A DNA stretch of 64,000 nt from Candidatus Villigracilaceae bacterium (GCA_026645935.1 JAPKMP010000014.1:1-64000), one strand, 5' to 3'. Shown: positions 24,092-34,079, counted from the first letter of the stretch. The notes: generated by a model from the letters alone, not told the origin. Made by a program: numbers and translations.

Positions 24092-25780
24092 TTATTTCAA
24101 TAACACCTCGGTATGGATTTTCCCTGCGCGCTCATGCTTTGCGGAGAGTTTAACCTTCGTCCCTTTTTTTGCCCTGACGATCCATTCCACTTTCGCGCAG
24201 TCTTTGGTGCTTTCACCATAATCCTCGAAAAGAAAAGCCGGTTTGTAGGCATGCCCTTCCAGTTCGCCCAATTCCTCGCGGGCTTTGCCTGATTGCAGGC
24301 TTGCGCCTCTGGGCAGGGAAATTTCTGCGATCACGCCGCGAGTCAATTTTCGTTCCAATGCTTTCTTTGTGACATAGGTCGGCAGCCAGCCGCGATTCTC
24401 CACCACGAGGCGGATGCGGAAGGTACTCGCTCCCAGCGGGGCGACGGTCACGTCGCGCAGACCAAGCTCGGGCGCGATCAGAGCGTGCCACACGATCCAA
24501 TCAGGGAATGGGCTGATTTCATTCTCCAAAAACTCCAGCGGCGCGTTGCCGAAATAGTTTTGCATATCCCAGCCGCCCAACTCCACCTTGCCAAGCTGCG
24601 GATGGTCGAACTCATACCAGTCCACATAGCCTTTGCCATTAAGAACCTCGTCGTTCCATTTGAGCAGTTTGAAATCATCTTCGACGGAATGTTCGCGATA
24701 CCAGTCGATGTATTTGTAGTCTGTGATGCCAGCCTGCCGTTCGGGGCTCCAGAATTCGACCGTCCACGCAAAGATACCCATGTGTTCGTATGCCCAGGTA
24801 TCGAACCCGCCTGTGATGACCTGCTTGGGGTGATAACGAAATTCATGAAAGACTGAAATGTTCGGGTAGCCTGTGACCTGTGTGCCTTTTTCGCCGATCT
24901 TCTGGAATGTCCAAAGATCGTCGGTGGGGAGGTCGTCATCGGGCTTGTCATCGTAGGGGCGCAGCAACACGCCGCTGAACGTGTGGAAAGACATTGCGCC
25001 GGTGATGTTCTTGTGTGCCACGATGAACTTCACGAGGTTGTGTACTTCCGGCTCGCTGGCAGGGTAATCGCCCGCGCCGGGCTGCTCCGATTCGGTTCGC
25101 CAACTGGCGGGGAAGTTGCGGTTCAGGTCCAAGCCTTCCTTGGGCTTGCGAACCTGAATGGTCACGCCGTCATAATTTTTCACGCCACCTTCGGTGATGA
25201 TGCGATAATATGTGCCGCCTCTTTCGATCGGGTCGCGCCTGACCATCAAACGCGGCTCATCGGGATGCGCCTTCCATGTGCCATTCGGGTCCGGAATGCG
25301 CATTTGCAGGATGCGTCCGTCGCCGTCCATGTCTTCGCCGGTGATGATCCCATCGAATGGGTCTTCGTTGAACGGGTATGGCCGCGTGCTCGAACGGATG
25401 AACTTCGGTTTATCTGCCATTGCCCATTCCGCGCCGTCCGGGTTGACACGCGGCACGATATAAAAAGCGCGCGTGTCCATGGCGCGCGTGATGGTTTCGT
25501 CGTTCTTGTAACGCGTCGCCAAAGAATGGATGAGGTACAGGGCCGCGGCGGATGCGGTCAACTCGGTGGCGTGGATATTGCCATCGACCCACACCGCGGG
25601 CTTCTCCGCATCGTTCCCGGACTTGAAGTTGGTCGCCCTTACCAACCAGACATCCCTGCCCTCGTGGCTTTTGCCGATGCTTTCCACCCGGATTAGATTT
25701 GGATATTCCCTTTCATATGCTTTGAGAATGCGGGTTAGTTCAGCATAACGATGGAAACGATTGAATTGGACGTTTGGCAT
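24092..25780 (-). CDS. M14 family zinc carboxypeptidase
   Basis: A 562-residue metallocarboxypeptidase. The zinc ligands H70 and E73 are in GNIHATEL, the third histidine is in SFHTFSG, substrate-binding residues are in RVNPDGAEW and LDLNRNFPASW, and the catalytic Glu is in TVEFWSPER. The peptidase domain covers roughly 1-380; the rest is a beta-rich C-terminal domain. There is no evident signal peptide, so a cytosolic role is likely. GGAG sits 6 nt upstream of ATG. Downstream of the Nudix gene. Confidence 0.9.
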   Translation of the reverse strand: MPNVQFNRFHRYAELTRILKAYEREYPNLIRVESIGKSHEGRDVWLVRATNFKSGNDAEKPAVWVDGNIHATELTASAAALYLIHSLATRYKNDETITRAMDTRAFYIVPRVNPDGAEWAMADKPKFIRSSTRPYPFNEDPFDGIITGEDMDGDGRILQMRIPDPNGTWKAHPDEPRLMVRRDPIERGGTYYRIITEGGVKNYDGVTIQVRKPKEGLDLNRNFPASWRTESEQPGAGDYPASEPEVHNLVKFIVAHKNITGAMSFHTFSGVLLRPYDDKPDDDLPTDDLWTFQKIGEKGTQVTGYPNISVFHEFRYHPKQVITGGFDTWAYEHMGIFAWTVEFWSPERQAGITDYKYIDWYREHSVEDDFKLLKWNDEVLNGKGYVDWYEFDHPQLGKVELGGWDMQNYFGNAPLEFLENEISPFPDWIVWHALIAPELGLRDVTVAPLGASTFRIRLVVENRGWLPTYVTKKALERKLTRGVIAEISLPRGASLQSGKAREELGELEGHAYKPAFLFEDYGESTKDCAKVEWIVRAKKGTKVKLSAKHERAGKIHTEVLLK

Positions 25781-25857
25781 TGAAACTCCTTTTTTACTGA
25801 TTCCTTTTCACTGGTAACTGGTCACTCATTACTGAACCCTGATCATCCCGCATGCAG

Positions 25858-26292
25858 CTATTCATGAATGATCACGTAATCTTTCCACCCTTCTCTTTGC
25901 GACTTTACCGTCAACTCTGCCAGCCCGCGTGGGACGACGTTACTGGTCACGACTTCTTCCAACGGCATCCAGATTGGATTGTAGGTTCCGTTGAAATCAT
26001 CCATTTCGTCAAATTCCTCGCCTGTGCCTGTCCCGTATTCACCATCCACCCATTTCACAAGAAAGTAAACCTGCTTGCGCCTGCCATCCCGCAGGACCTC
26101 GGCAGCTTTTTTCTCAACCACCACTTCTATGCCCAACTCCTCGCGCGCTTCGCGAACAGCGGCTTGTTCGTCCGTCTCGCCTTCATCCACACCGCCGCCC
26201 GGGAAGGCAAAATAATGCCGTCCCTGTTTGTGACGTTCCATCAAGGCAAGTCTCCCCTCGTGGATCAGGATGATCCCTGCGCGATTTCGCAT
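25858..26292 (-). CDS. Nudix hydrolase
   Basis: A 144-residue pyrophosphohydrolase. The Nudix box GX5EX7REUXEEXGU is intact as GGVDEGETDEQAAVREAREELG (about residues 33-54; 22 residues, key ones G34, E37, R47, E48, E51, E52). Substrate (nucleotide diphosphate derivative) cannot be assigned. Lies 34 nt after ribF and may be co-transcribed with it. Confidence 0.9.
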   Translation of the reverse strand: MRNRAGIILIHEGRLALMERHKQGRHYFAFPGGGVDEGETDEQAAVREAREELGIEVVVEKKAAEVLRDGRRKQVYFLVKWVDGEYGTGTGEEFDEMDDFNGTYNPIWMPLEEVVTSNVVPRGLAELTVKSQREGWKDYVIIHE

Positions 26293-26325
26293 ATTACGAC
26301 CCTTCTATTCGATTTTGGGCCTGAT

Positions 26326-27252
26326 TTATATTTCAGCGCTCAACAAGACGCGCGTTTGCTTCACGTCTTCATGGATCTGTTCGATCAACGCCTCCACGTT
26401 GGTGTAGCGGATTTCATCCCTCAAGCGCGCCACGAATTCAAGGGTTAATATCTCGCCGTAAATATCGCGGTCGAAATCGAGCAGGTAGGCTTCGAGGCTG
26501 GGGATCTTTCTTTCAGGGGTGAATGTGGGGTTCAAGCCGATGTTGGTCGCCGCCATGTAACGCTCGGCTCCAAGCCGCGCCCAACAGGCATAAATTCCAT
26601 TCGGGGGAATCGCTTTTTGTTTTGGGTAATCGATATTTGCTGTGGGAAAGTTGAGTTTTTTTCCGCGCCCTTCGCCGTGGATGACCTCTCCGCCCATCCT
26701 GTAGCGATAACCCAAAAGTTTTGCGGCTTCAGCCATGTCCCCGATGGAGACCAGTTTACGGATCTCGGTGGAGGAGATCACGCCGCTTTCGTCGCCCAGG
26801 GCTGGCACCACCTCGACGGTGTAACCCAATTCCAAGCCGATCTCTGTCAACCGCGGAGCGTTGCCTTCGCGCCCCTTGCCCAATGCAAAATCGTAACCGA
26901 CGAGCAAATGACTGAGTCCGAGATGCGATTTCAGACGAGACATATACTCATGAGCCGGGACAGCAGAAAGGTCCGGGGTGAAGCGCTGGGTGATGACAGT
27001 ATCCACGCCGAGCGAGAATAGTAAATCCGCGCGTTCATCGGAGGTGGTCAGGCAGCGGATTTCCCGGCCTGTCAGCACCGATGCGGGGTGCGGTTCGAAG
27101 GTCAACACAACTGCGGGGGCGTTGTTCATGTGCGCATCCCGTACCAGTTTGTGGATGATCTCGCGGTGGCCGCGATGCACACCGTCGAACACGCCGACGG
27201 TAAGGTAGGAATTTTTGAGAGTTAATTCTTCGAGAAAACGATGATGTTGCAT
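26326..27252 (-). CDS. ribF: Bifunctional riboflavin kinase / FAD synthetase RibF
   Basis: A 308-residue enzyme making FMN from riboflavin and then FAD. The FAD synthetase domain (about 12-165) shows VGVFDGVHRGHREII and the LLVGYDFALGKGREG segment; the C-terminal flavokinase domain (about 185-305) shows GEGRGKKLNFPTANI. The ATG at 27252 comes only 3 nt after the T tract of a terminator-like hairpin and has no ribosome site, so expression may depend on readthrough from truB or the start may lie slightly downstream. Part of the nusA-truB-ribF block common to bacteria. Confidence 0.93.
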   Translation of the reverse strand: MQHHRFLEELTLKNSYLTVGVFDGVHRGHREIIHKLVRDAHMNNAPAVVLTFEPHPASVLTGREIRCLTTSDERADLLFSLGVDTVITQRFTPDLSAVPAHEYMSRLKSHLGLSHLLVGYDFALGKGREGNAPRLTEIGLELGYTVEVVPALGDESGVISSTEIRKLVSIGDMAEAAKLLGYRYRMGGEVIHGEGRGKKLNFPTANIDYPKQKAIPPNGIYACWARLGAERYMAATNIGLNPTFTPERKIPSLEAYLLDFDRDIYGEILTLEFVARLRDEIRYTNVEALIEQIHEDVKQTRVLLSAEI

Positions 27253-27255
27253 AAG

Positions 27256-27349
27256 AAAAAAGCCGCCTCTGACGGCGGCTTTATTTTATCATCCCGTTCA
27301 TGCGGGTTGCGCCCGTCCTCGGCGCACCCGCCGCCGGGGACGGCGGCGG
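27256..27349 (-). promoter_or_regulatory. Structured truB-ribF intergenic region with terminator
   Basis: Read on the minus strand there are two GC-rich hairpins that share bases 27328-27331 and so cannot form together: CCGCCGCC/GGCGGCGG (27328-27349) and GCGGGT-T-GCGCC/GGCGC-ACCCGC (27302-27331). A terminator follows at 27256-27280 (AGCCGCC, loop, GGCGGCT, T6). This order resembles a transcription attenuator ahead of ribF. I do not see the conserved FMN riboswitch core. Confidence 0.6.
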
Positions 27350-27358
27350 TGCATGGGG

Positions 27359-28288
27359 CTAGTCCGATGTAAAGAATACTTTCTTCGGCTGCCATTCCTT
27401 CGAACCGTCTTCGGGGTTTTCCGCCTGCACCATGAGTGCGACGAGCTCGCCCTGGGTGCTCACGCCGCGCACCTTTTCCTGGCTGATGTCGGCGGGTTTG
27501 GCTTTTACGCGGTGGCCGTGACGCACGGCTTCCACTTCGTCGGGGCTGAGTTCGACGGCGTACCAATCGCCGAGCGCATCGGCGGCTGGGATCAAATACT
27601 GATACCAATTGCCCGCGGTGAATGCCTCCTGCAATTTGCGCAGGGGCACGGCATCGCGCAGGGTGAATTTTCCGCTTTTCGTCCTGCGCAAGCCGACGAG
27701 ATATGCGCCGCAGCCCAGTTTTTTACCGAGATCGTTTGCCAACGAACGGACATACGTGCCTGACGAGCAATGCACATCGATGACCACTTCGGGCGGAGTC
27801 CATTCGAGCACTTCAAGGTGATGCACGGTAATCGTGCGCGGTTCGAGTTCGACCTCTTCGCCTTTGCGCGCCATTTCATAGGCTTTGCGTCCCTGCACCT
27901 TGACCGCCGAGTAGGGGGGCGGGGTTTGCTCGATCTCGCCGACAAAGGTTTTGAGCGCTTCTTCGAATTCTGCTTCGGTGACTTTTGCCGGATCCTTGGT
28001 GGGGGTGAATTTGCCTTCCGCGTCGTAGGTATCGGTGGTGCCGCCCAAACGGATGATGGCTTGATAGCGTTTGTCGGATGCGGAAACGTATTCGCTCAAA
28101 CGGACGGCGGGTCCCACCAAAATGACGAGCACGCCAGAAGCGCGCGGGTCGAGCGTGCCGGTGTGACCGGCGCGGCGAAGCCCCGTTCCATTTCTAATGG
28201 CTTGGACCACGTCGTGGGATGTCATTCCCACGGGTTTATCAATCACAAGTGCGCCTGATATGGCGTTTTTAATGTCCTGGCTGTTCAT
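27359..28288 (-). CDS. truB: tRNA pseudouridine(55) synthase TruB
   Basis: A 309-residue enzyme that isomerises U55 in the tRNA T-loop. The catalytic aspartate D47 is in RRAGHTGTLDPRASGVLVI, the N-terminal LVIDKPVGMTSHDVV is typical, and the GTYVRSLANDLGKKLGCGAYL motif is in the second half. A C-terminal PUA-like extension follows (about 235-309). Directly downstream of nrnA in the nusA block. Confidence 0.95.
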   Translation of the reverse strand: MNSQDIKNAISGALVIDKPVGMTSHDVVQAIRNGTGLRRAGHTGTLDPRASGVLVILVGPAVRLSEYVSASDKRYQAIIRLGGTTDTYDAEGKFTPTKDPAKVTEAEFEEALKTFVGEIEQTPPPYSAVKVQGRKAYEMARKGEEVELEPRTITVHHLEVLEWTPPEVVIDVHCSSGTYVRSLANDLGKKLGCGAYLVGLRRTKSGKFTLRDAVPLRKLQEAFTAGNWYQYLIPAADALGDWYAVELSPDEVEAVRHGHRVKAKPADISQEKVRGVSTQGELVALMVQAENPEDGSKEWQPKKVFFTSD

Positions 28289-28420
28289 ATTATGGATTCC
28301 TCCTAAGATTATCCGTGAATTATCCTTTTCCTATTATCATTATGACACAATTTTCCAATTTGCAATATTAATATCCGACATATAAGCCTCACCCGATTGT
28401 ACTAGATTCATATGAAGATT

Positions 28421-29377
28421 TTACAAACCTATTAGGTCTCTCGTCTTTAAAAGAGCTTCTTTTTGAATGTCAGCTAAACTTCCCTCGATATCTGCTCCTG
28501 CGGCGGCGGCGTGACCCCCGCCATTGAAATATTTGGCTACCTTCGAAACGTCGATTCCCGGCACAAGGGCGCGCCAGGAAATCTTTACATGATTGTTGGT
28601 TTGCTCCACAAAGACCATGCCGACCTTGTTGCCGTCTATGGCGGAGATCATATTGATCAGGTCGGCGTCGTCGTTCCCGCCATAGCCCGCGGATTTGCGG
28701 TCCGCAAGGGTAAGCGTGCCCCAGACGATACCATTTTTGCTTTCAAGGCTCGAGAGCCCTGCACCCCAATACCTTGCGGCAGGATAGGATTTGCGCACAA
28801 GCGATTGCATGTAGATTTCCGGAAGATCCACGCCTGTTTCCATTAATAATGCCGCCTGGCGTAATGCCTCCGGTGTGACGTTTGATGTGCGAAAGCCAAG
28901 CGTGTCGGTGACAATTCCGGTCAATAACGCGGCGGCGATGGGTTTGGTGATTCTGTATCCCCACTCGGGCAGGTGATTCGTGAGGATCGCCGCTGTGGCG
29001 ACCTCTTCGGCTTCGATCAGATTCAATTTGCCGAAATTTTCATTGGTGACGTGATGGTCTATGTTAATGTCGGGCTGACCGAAATTCTCAAAGACCTTTC
29101 CCGTGCGTTTGAAGTCGGCGCAATCCACGGTGATGAATGTGTCGTGGCCGCCTTCCGGTTCCTTCCTGACCAAACTGCTGCCTTCGAGGAATTTGAATGA
29201 GGAGGGCACGCCGTCCGCAAGGATCATTTCGACGGTTTTCCCTGCATCGAGTAATGCCATTCCCATTGCCAACAGGGAGCCGACAGCATCCCCGTCCGGT
29301 CGTACGTGCGATGCGATCATCACCCTCCTCGCATCGTTAAGTCTTGCTTTTATCTCCCCTGATATCTGAATATTCAC
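28421..29377 (-). CDS. nrnA: DHH phosphoesterase, NrnA-like oligoribonuclease/pAp phosphatase
   Basis: A 318-residue bimetal phosphoesterase. The DHH domain has SHVRPDGDAVGSLLAM, the diagnostic NIDHHVTN and a VTVDCAD-type strand; the C-terminal DHHA1 domain has the FNGGGHAAAAG motif. NrnA degrades short RNA oligonucleotides and dephosphorylates pAp. It lies between rbfA and truB, the usual position. A small CCCCTCC/GGAGGGG hairpin (29396-29415) is in the 51-nt gap before rbfA. Confidence 0.9.
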   Translation of the reverse strand: MNIQISGEIKARLNDARRVMIASHVRPDGDAVGSLLAMGMALLDAGKTVEMILADGVPSSFKFLEGSSLVRKEPEGGHDTFITVDCADFKRTGKVFENFGQPDINIDHHVTNENFGKLNLIEAEEVATAAILTNHLPEWGYRITKPIAAALLTGIVTDTLGFRTSNVTPEALRQAALLMETGVDLPEIYMQSLVRKSYPAARYWGAGLSSLESKNGIVWGTLTLADRKSAGYGGNDDADLINMISAIDGNKVGMVFVEQTNNHVKISWRALVPGIDVSKVAKYFNGGGHAAAAGADIEGSLADIQKEALLKTRDLIGL

Positions 29378-29428
29378 TAAATTTCTCCATGCGTTCCCCT
29401 CCCCAAAGGAGGGGGTAGGGCGAGGGCG

Positions 29429-29779
29429 TTATTTCTTGTCTCTTAACCCTGCCAATAGTTTTTCGATATAGTCGGCATTTTCCGGGGTGGGGTCCCAGTG
29501 GAAGCGTAATCGTGGGAACGAACGCAGTTCCATCCGCGAGGAAAGCATCCGCCTGAGGAAGCCCGAAGCCGATTCGAGTCCTGCCAAGATTTCGGCGGAG
29601 CGAGAGGCGCCTTCCACTGCGGAGACATATACTTCGGCGTACGCAAGTTCGCGGTCCACTTTGACTCCTGTAAGGAATACCTGTTTGAGGCGCGGATCGT
29701 TGACCCCATGGATCAGCATTTCCGAAAGTTCCTGCGTTATGCGGTCTTCGATGCGTTTGATTCTAATTACAGATGGCAT
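29429..29779 (-). CDS. rbfA: Ribosome-binding factor A
   Basis: A 116-residue KH-type factor for 30S maturation and cold adaptation. The family pattern is clear: RIKRIEDRITQELSEML at the start, VKVDRELAYAEVYVSA in the middle and LRSFPRLRFHWDPTPENADYIEKLL near the end. 49 nt after infB. Confidence 0.94.
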   Translation of the reverse strand: MPSVIRIKRIEDRITQELSEMLIHGVNDPRLKQVFLTGVKVDRELAYAEVYVSAVEGASRSAEILAGLESASGFLRRMLSSRMELRSFPRLRFHWDPTPENADYIEKLLAGLRDKK

Positions 29780-29828
29780 GGCTGATTAACATATTACGCA
29801 ATGCGTGCTCCGCAATGCATAAGGTCCA

Positions 29829-31598
29829 TTACTCCAAAACGTAACAGACGAGCGAATCGCCCGGCTGGATGTCACTGAAATTCTTGAAGCCCACGCCGCA
29901 TTCGAATCCCTGGCGAATCTCCTTCACGTCTTCCTTTTCGTGGCGCAGGGAGGAGAGATCGCCTTCATACACAATATCTGAGTTGCGGTACAAACGGACT
30001 TTCGCTCCGCGGCGAAGTTCGCCCTCGGTCACGCGGCAGCCGGCCACGCGTCCGAACTTGGATGCTGTGAATACTTGCAGGACGGTCGCTTTGCCGAGGG
30101 TCTTTTCCACAAAATCGGGTTCGAGCATGCCCATCAAGGCTTTCTCGATATCCTCGGTCATGCGGTAGATGATCTCATACAGGCGGATATCCACGCCTTC
30201 TTTTTCAGCCATGCGGCGCGCGTCCACGTCAGCCTGAACGTTAAAGCCGACGATGATCGCCTTCGACGCGGCAGCGAGCATCACATCGTTGTTGCCGATG
30301 TTGCCTGTTTCTGCGTGGAGGACTTTCAAACCGATCTCACCCTGCCCAAGCTTGTTCAACTCGGTGTTGATCGGGTCGAGCGAACCTTGCACATCGGCTT
30401 TGACGATGAGATTCAGTTCCTTTGCCTCGCCAGTCTGGACCTTGCTGAACAGGTCTTCGAGCGAGAGTTTCTTGCGCGATTGCGCCTGGGATTTCAAAGT
30501 CTCCTGGCGTTCTCCCACAATGGCGCGCGCTTCTTTATCCGATTCGACGACCTCGAACAAATCCCCGGCGGAGGGAACGTCGCTCAAGCCCATCACCGCC
30601 ACCGGCGTGGACGGGCCCGCTTTCTTGACAGGCTTGCCTTTGAAATCGGTGATGGCGCGAAGTTTGCCGTGAGCGATTCCCGCCACGACCACATCTCCGG
30701 ATTCGAGCGTTCCGTTTTGGACGAGCAAGGTGGCGATCACGCCTTTCGATTTATCCAGTTCCGCCTCGATGACCGTACCGATGACTTTGCCGTTCGGGTT
30801 GGCTTTGATATCGTTGCTGTCTGCCACGAGCAGGATGCCCTCGAGAAGGTCATCGATGCCCTGTTTCATTTTCGCGGATACAGGCACTACCATGGTGCTG
30901 CCGCCCCAGTCATCAGGGACGAGTTCGAGTTCGGCGAGCTGCTGTTTGACGCGGTCCGGGTTTGCATTCGGCTTATCGACTTTATTCAAAGCCACAAGAA
31001 TCGGAACTCTCGCGGCTTTGGCGTGCGCAATCGCCTCCCTGGTCTGCGGCATTACACCGTCATCAGCGGCGACAACAAGCACCACGATGTCGGCACCCTG
31101 GGCGCCGCGCGCGCGCATCTGTGTAAATGCCGCGTGACCGGGCGTATCTAGAAAGGTGATCAGCCTCCCCTTCATTTCGATCTGATAGGCGCCGATGTGC
31201 TGGGTGATGCCCCCCGCTTCTCCCGCCGCAACCTCCGTCGAGCGGATCGCATCCAGCAAACTCGTCTTGCCGTGGTCGACGTGACCGAGAATGGTCACAA
31301 CGGGCGGGCGGGCTTTCAGGTGCGTCTTGTCCTCTCCGGCGATCATTTGCCGCCAGAGCGGAACTTCCCCGGCTTCTTCCTTTACTTCTTCTTCGACAAC
31401 CTCAGGCACGGCTTCAAACCCGTATTCGGCGACGACGATCGCAGCGGTGTCATAATCCACCGCCTGGTTGATGGTCGCCATCACGCCGTTCGTCATCAAT
31501 TTTTTGATCAGGTCGATCGGGCTTTTTTCGATCTTTTGCGCCAGGTCGCGGACCACGATGCTGGCGGGGAGTTCGATCTTGTTTCCGTTACTGCTCAT
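29829..31598 (-). CDS. infB: Translation initiation factor IF-2
   Basis: A 589-residue GTPase that places initiator tRNA on the 30S subunit. The G motifs are intact: GHVDHGKTS (G1), DTPGHAAF (G3) and NKVDKPN (G4). Domains II-IV follow through [18 protein letters not shown]. The N-terminal region ahead of the G domain is short (about 90 residues) compared with E. coli, beginning with the compact IF2-N fold ([24 protein letters not shown]). Confidence 0.96.
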   Translation of the reverse strand: MSSNGNKIELPASIVVRDLAQKIEKSPIDLIKKLMTNGVMATINQAVDYDTAAIVVAEYGFEAVPEVVEEEVKEEAGEVPLWRQMIAGEDKTHLKARPPVVTILGHVDHGKTSLLDAIRSTEVAAGEAGGITQHIGAYQIEMKGRLITFLDTPGHAAFTQMRARGAQGADIVVLVVAADDGVMPQTREAIAHAKAARVPILVALNKVDKPNANPDRVKQQLAELELVPDDWGGSTMVVPVSAKMKQGIDDLLEGILLVADSNDIKANPNGKVIGTVIEAELDKSKGVIATLLVQNGTLESGDVVVAGIAHGKLRAITDFKGKPVKKAGPSTPVAVMGLSDVPSAGDLFEVVESDKEARAIVGERQETLKSQAQSRKKLSLEDLFSKVQTGEAKELNLIVKADVQGSLDPINTELNKLGQGEIGLKVLHAETGNIGNNDVMLAAASKAIIVGFNVQADVDARRMAEKEGVDIRLYEIIYRMTEDIEKALMGMLEPDFVEKTLGKATVLQVFTASKFGRVAGCRVTEGELRRGAKVRLYRNSDIVYEGDLSSLRHEKEDVKEIRQGFECGVGFKNFSDIQPGDSLVCYVLE

Positions 31599-31675
31599 AA
31601 GCCACCTCCTTCAACTCAAAACTTGTCTGTTCGCTTCGTTACCTCGGGCTGCCTGTGAGCGAGTGGCTTGGTCGT

Positions 31676-31984
31676 TCACATGGCTGAACCGTCTGACTCC
31701 GCTTCGGGCAGAGTGTTCATGAATTCTTCCAAACGGGCGCGGTCTTCATTCGATAATTCCGTTTTCAACGCATGTGCCAGAGCGCCTTTGATTCCGCGCT
31801 CCCAGCATGATCGTTTGTCATGCAGGTAGGCGCCGCGTCCTGCCAGTTTTCCCGTTGGGTCGGCACGCACGCCTTCCGCAGTGCGGACGATTCTCAGCAT
31901 TTGCCGTTTTGCGAGAACTTCCCTGCAACCGACACAAGTGCGCTGGGGAATGTGTTTCACGCGTCCTACAGGTTTCTTTGCCAC
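31676..31984 (-). CDS. ylxR: YlxR family RNA-binding protein (DUF448)
   Basis: A 102-residue protein with the YlxR signature RTCVGCREVLAKRQMLRIVR and GRGAYLHDKRSCWERGI. YlxR is found between nusA and infB in many bacteria, and has been linked to nucleoid or RNA regulation; its exact role here is unknown. Gene order matches. Confidence 0.9.
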   Translation of the reverse strand: MAKKPVGRVKHIPQRTCVGCREVLAKRQMLRIVRTAEGVRADPTGKLAGRGAYLHDKRSCWERGIKGALAHALKTELSNEDRARLEEFMNTLPEAESDGSAM

Positions 31985-32037
31985 GTCCGTTTACTTTCCC
32001 TCTCCCGTATCGAGGGCTTACGGGTGAGGGTAAATTA

Positions 32038-33909
32038 CTACCATTCTTCGCCGCTGCCAGCTTCGTCGCCTCGCTTATGTTTCTTGCGCGAAACAACTTC
32101 GCCAAGGTCTTCGTCGAATTCGAGGGCAACGCCCTTCTTCTTGCCTTTCTTGCCTTTCTTCTTATCGTCGGAGTCTTCTTCCGTCCCCGCGGCAGACTGG
32201 AACATCTCAGGCTTGATCGAGAACAACTCGTCGAGGTTAACGCCATCTTTGGAGACCTCGCCGTCCTCTTCCGGTTCTTCGAGGACGCGCTTCGGTTCTT
32301 TCTTCTTTTCGGCTGGTTTCTCGTCCGGGAGCATTTCCTCCACGGGAGCCGACTCGACCACAACCTCGGCAGCCGGGGCGGATTCCTCCACCTCGGGCGC
32401 GGGAGCAGGCTCGGGGAAGGTCAGAGCCGCGAGGCTTTCCTCGATGTTCTGAATCGCCTTGGCTCCGATTCCAGCAAGACCGAGTACCTTGTTCTGGTCG
32501 GTCTTCAGATCGAACATCAATTGACCAATGGTTTCATAACCGGCTTCGGTAAGGATGTTGAAAACGTGTTCCTTGATTTCGGTCGCGTCTGAGAGCGGCA
32601 TGGAGAAAGCCACGGCGGGAATATCGGCGCGGATGGCGGCAAGGCGCTCATCTTCGACGCGGGAGGCTTCCTCTTTGGCGAGAATCATGCGCCGCTCGAC
32701 GCGATCCACGAATTGCTCGAGAACGTGGAATTCCTCCGGGGTGATCGGGCGGCCTTCGGCTTTCTTGGCGAGGACTTCCTCCACCTGCGGAACGGCTTCG
32801 ACTGCGGTATTGAGCATGGCCTGCAGTTCTTCGTCGCTCTTGAGTTTTGTGAGGGCGTCGCCCGCAGCTTCAGTGAGGGATTTGATGTCGATGCGCCAGC
32901 TGGTCAGTTTGGCGGCGAGACGCGCGTTCTGCCCATCGCGCCCAATGGCAAGACTCAATTGATCCTCGCCGACAACGACGGTTGCGGTGCGTTCTTCTTC
33001 AGAAAGATACACGCCGCTCACCCGCGCCGGGCTGATGGCTTTGGAGATATACACGACCGGGTCGGCGTCCCACAGGATGATGTCGATTTTTTCGTCATGA
33101 AGTTCTTTGACGATCGCCTGGATGCGAACGCCTTTCTGTCCCACACATGCGCCGACGGGGTCGATGCCCTGCTGCGTGGCAGAGACCGCGACCTTGGCGC
33201 GCGCGCCCGGTTCGCGGGCAATGGCGCGGATCTCGACGATGCCGTGATAGATCTCAGGCACCTCATTTTCCATCAAACGGCGCAAAAAGTTGCGGTGCGC
33301 GCGCGAAAGGATGATCTGCGGACCGCGCGTGCCGTCCTTGACCTCGATTACCACCGCGCGGACGCGGTCGTGCAGTTTCAATCTTTCGCCGGGGATGCGT
33401 TGGTTGTTTGGCATCATCCCTTCGGCCTTCATTTCCAGGCCGATGGTGATGCCCTGCGCGTTGATCGCCTGCACCAGGCCAGAAACGATCTCGCCCTCCT
33501 GACGCTGGAAATATTCCATCTGGTTCGAGCGTTCCGCTTCACGGATTCTCTGCTGGATGACCTGCCGGGCGGTCTGCGCGGCAACGCGCCCGAAATCCGA
33601 CGGGGTGCTTTCCACCACGACCATATCGCCAGCCTGCGCCTCGGGGTTCACCTTGCGCGCTTCATCGAGCAATACTTCGGTGCGTTCGTCCACGACGCTG
33701 TCTTCGACAACTTCCTTTTCGGCATATACGGTCACAAAACCCGTTTCAGGGTCGAGTTTCGCCTCCACATGCTGGGCGGTGGATGCTCCCACCGCGCGCC
33801 GGTAGGCCGAAACCATCGCGGACTCGATCGCCGAGACGACCACGTCTTTTGCGAGTTGTTTTTCCTCCAGCACTTCGTTGAATGCCAGCGCAAAATCATT
33901 CTTTGCCAT
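32038..33909 (-). CDS. nusA: Transcription termination/antitermination protein NusA
   Basis: A 623-residue NusA. It has the N-terminal polymerase-binding domain (FALAFNEVLEEKQLAKDVVVSAIESAM), S1 domain, two KH domains (VGACVGQKGVRIQAIVKELHDEKIDI ... ELSL-type AIGRDGQNARLAAKLTSW), a helix-hairpin-helix repeat (VLGLAGIGAKAIQNIEE), and a long acidic/Lys-rich tail. ATG 33909 is chosen: GGAG in the upstream TTG codon serves as its ribosome site. It heads the block; rimP, which usually precedes nusA, is absent. Confidence 0.95.
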   Translation of the reverse strand: MAKNDFALAFNEVLEEKQLAKDVVVSAIESAMVSAYRRAVGASTAQHVEAKLDPETGFVTVYAEKEVVEDSVVDERTEVLLDEARKVNPEAQAGDMVVVESTPSDFGRVAAQTARQVIQQRIREAERSNQMEYFQRQEGEIVSGLVQAINAQGITIGLEMKAEGMMPNNQRIPGERLKLHDRVRAVVIEVKDGTRGPQIILSRAHRNFLRRLMENEVPEIYHGIVEIRAIAREPGARAKVAVSATQQGIDPVGACVGQKGVRIQAIVKELHDEKIDIILWDADPVVYISKAISPARVSGVYLSEEERTATVVVGEDQLSLAIGRDGQNARLAAKLTSWRIDIKSLTEAAGDALTKLKSDEELQAMLNTAVEAVPQVEEVLAKKAEGRPITPEEFHVLEQFVDRVERRMILAKEEASRVEDERLAAIRADIPAVAFSMPLSDATEIKEHVFNILTEAGYETIGQLMFDLKTDQNKVLGLAGIGAKAIQNIEESLAALTFPEPAPAPEVEESAPAAEVVVESAPVEEMLPDEKPAEKKKEPKRVLEEPEEDGEVSKDGVNLDELFSIKPEMFQSAAGTEEDSDDKKKGKKGKKKGVALEFDEDLGEVVSRKKHKRGDEAGSGEEW

Positions 33910-33938
33910 ACGTACCTGCTCCAAAACTCCTTTATTGA

Positions 33939-34064
33939 CCGCGCATGCGCGGCAGCCAGTTTATATATAAAGCGAAGAAGTGGGGGCTGCCCACTTCCGG
34001 TTGCGTTCGTTATTGGGTTGTCCCTTGCGAGCGGGATTTTAGCATAAATGATTTTTACGCGCAA
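33939..34064 (-). promoter_or_regulatory. nusA promoter and structured leader
   Basis: On the minus strand TTGCGC (34059-34064) and TAAAAT (34036-34041) are 17 nt apart and form a plausible promoter. The leader then has a hairpin GAAGTGGG/CCCACTTC (33976-33996) and a perfect 14-nt palindrome CCGCGCATGCGCGG (33939-33952) close to the nusA ribosome site. Confidence 0.65.
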
Positions 34065-34066
34065 GG

Positions 34067-34072
34067 TATAAT
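34067..34072 (+). promoter_or_regulatory. -10 box giving a probably leaderless methyltransferase mRNA
   Basis: TATAAT ends 7 nt before the ATG at 34080. Transcription would start at or within a base or two of that ATG, so the mRNA would have no 5' leader and no ribosome site; none is visible. Confidence 0.6.
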
Positions 34073-34079
34073 CGCCGCC

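Noticed and set aside
27256-27349. FMN riboswitch upstream of ribF
   Set aside because: The conserved multi-helix core is not visible; only simple hairpins and a terminator are.
30075-31151. Long plus-strand reading frame opposite infB (and a similar one at 32713-34047 opposite nusA)
   Set aside because: Composition is that of an antisense shadow and the genuine genes on the other strand are certain.
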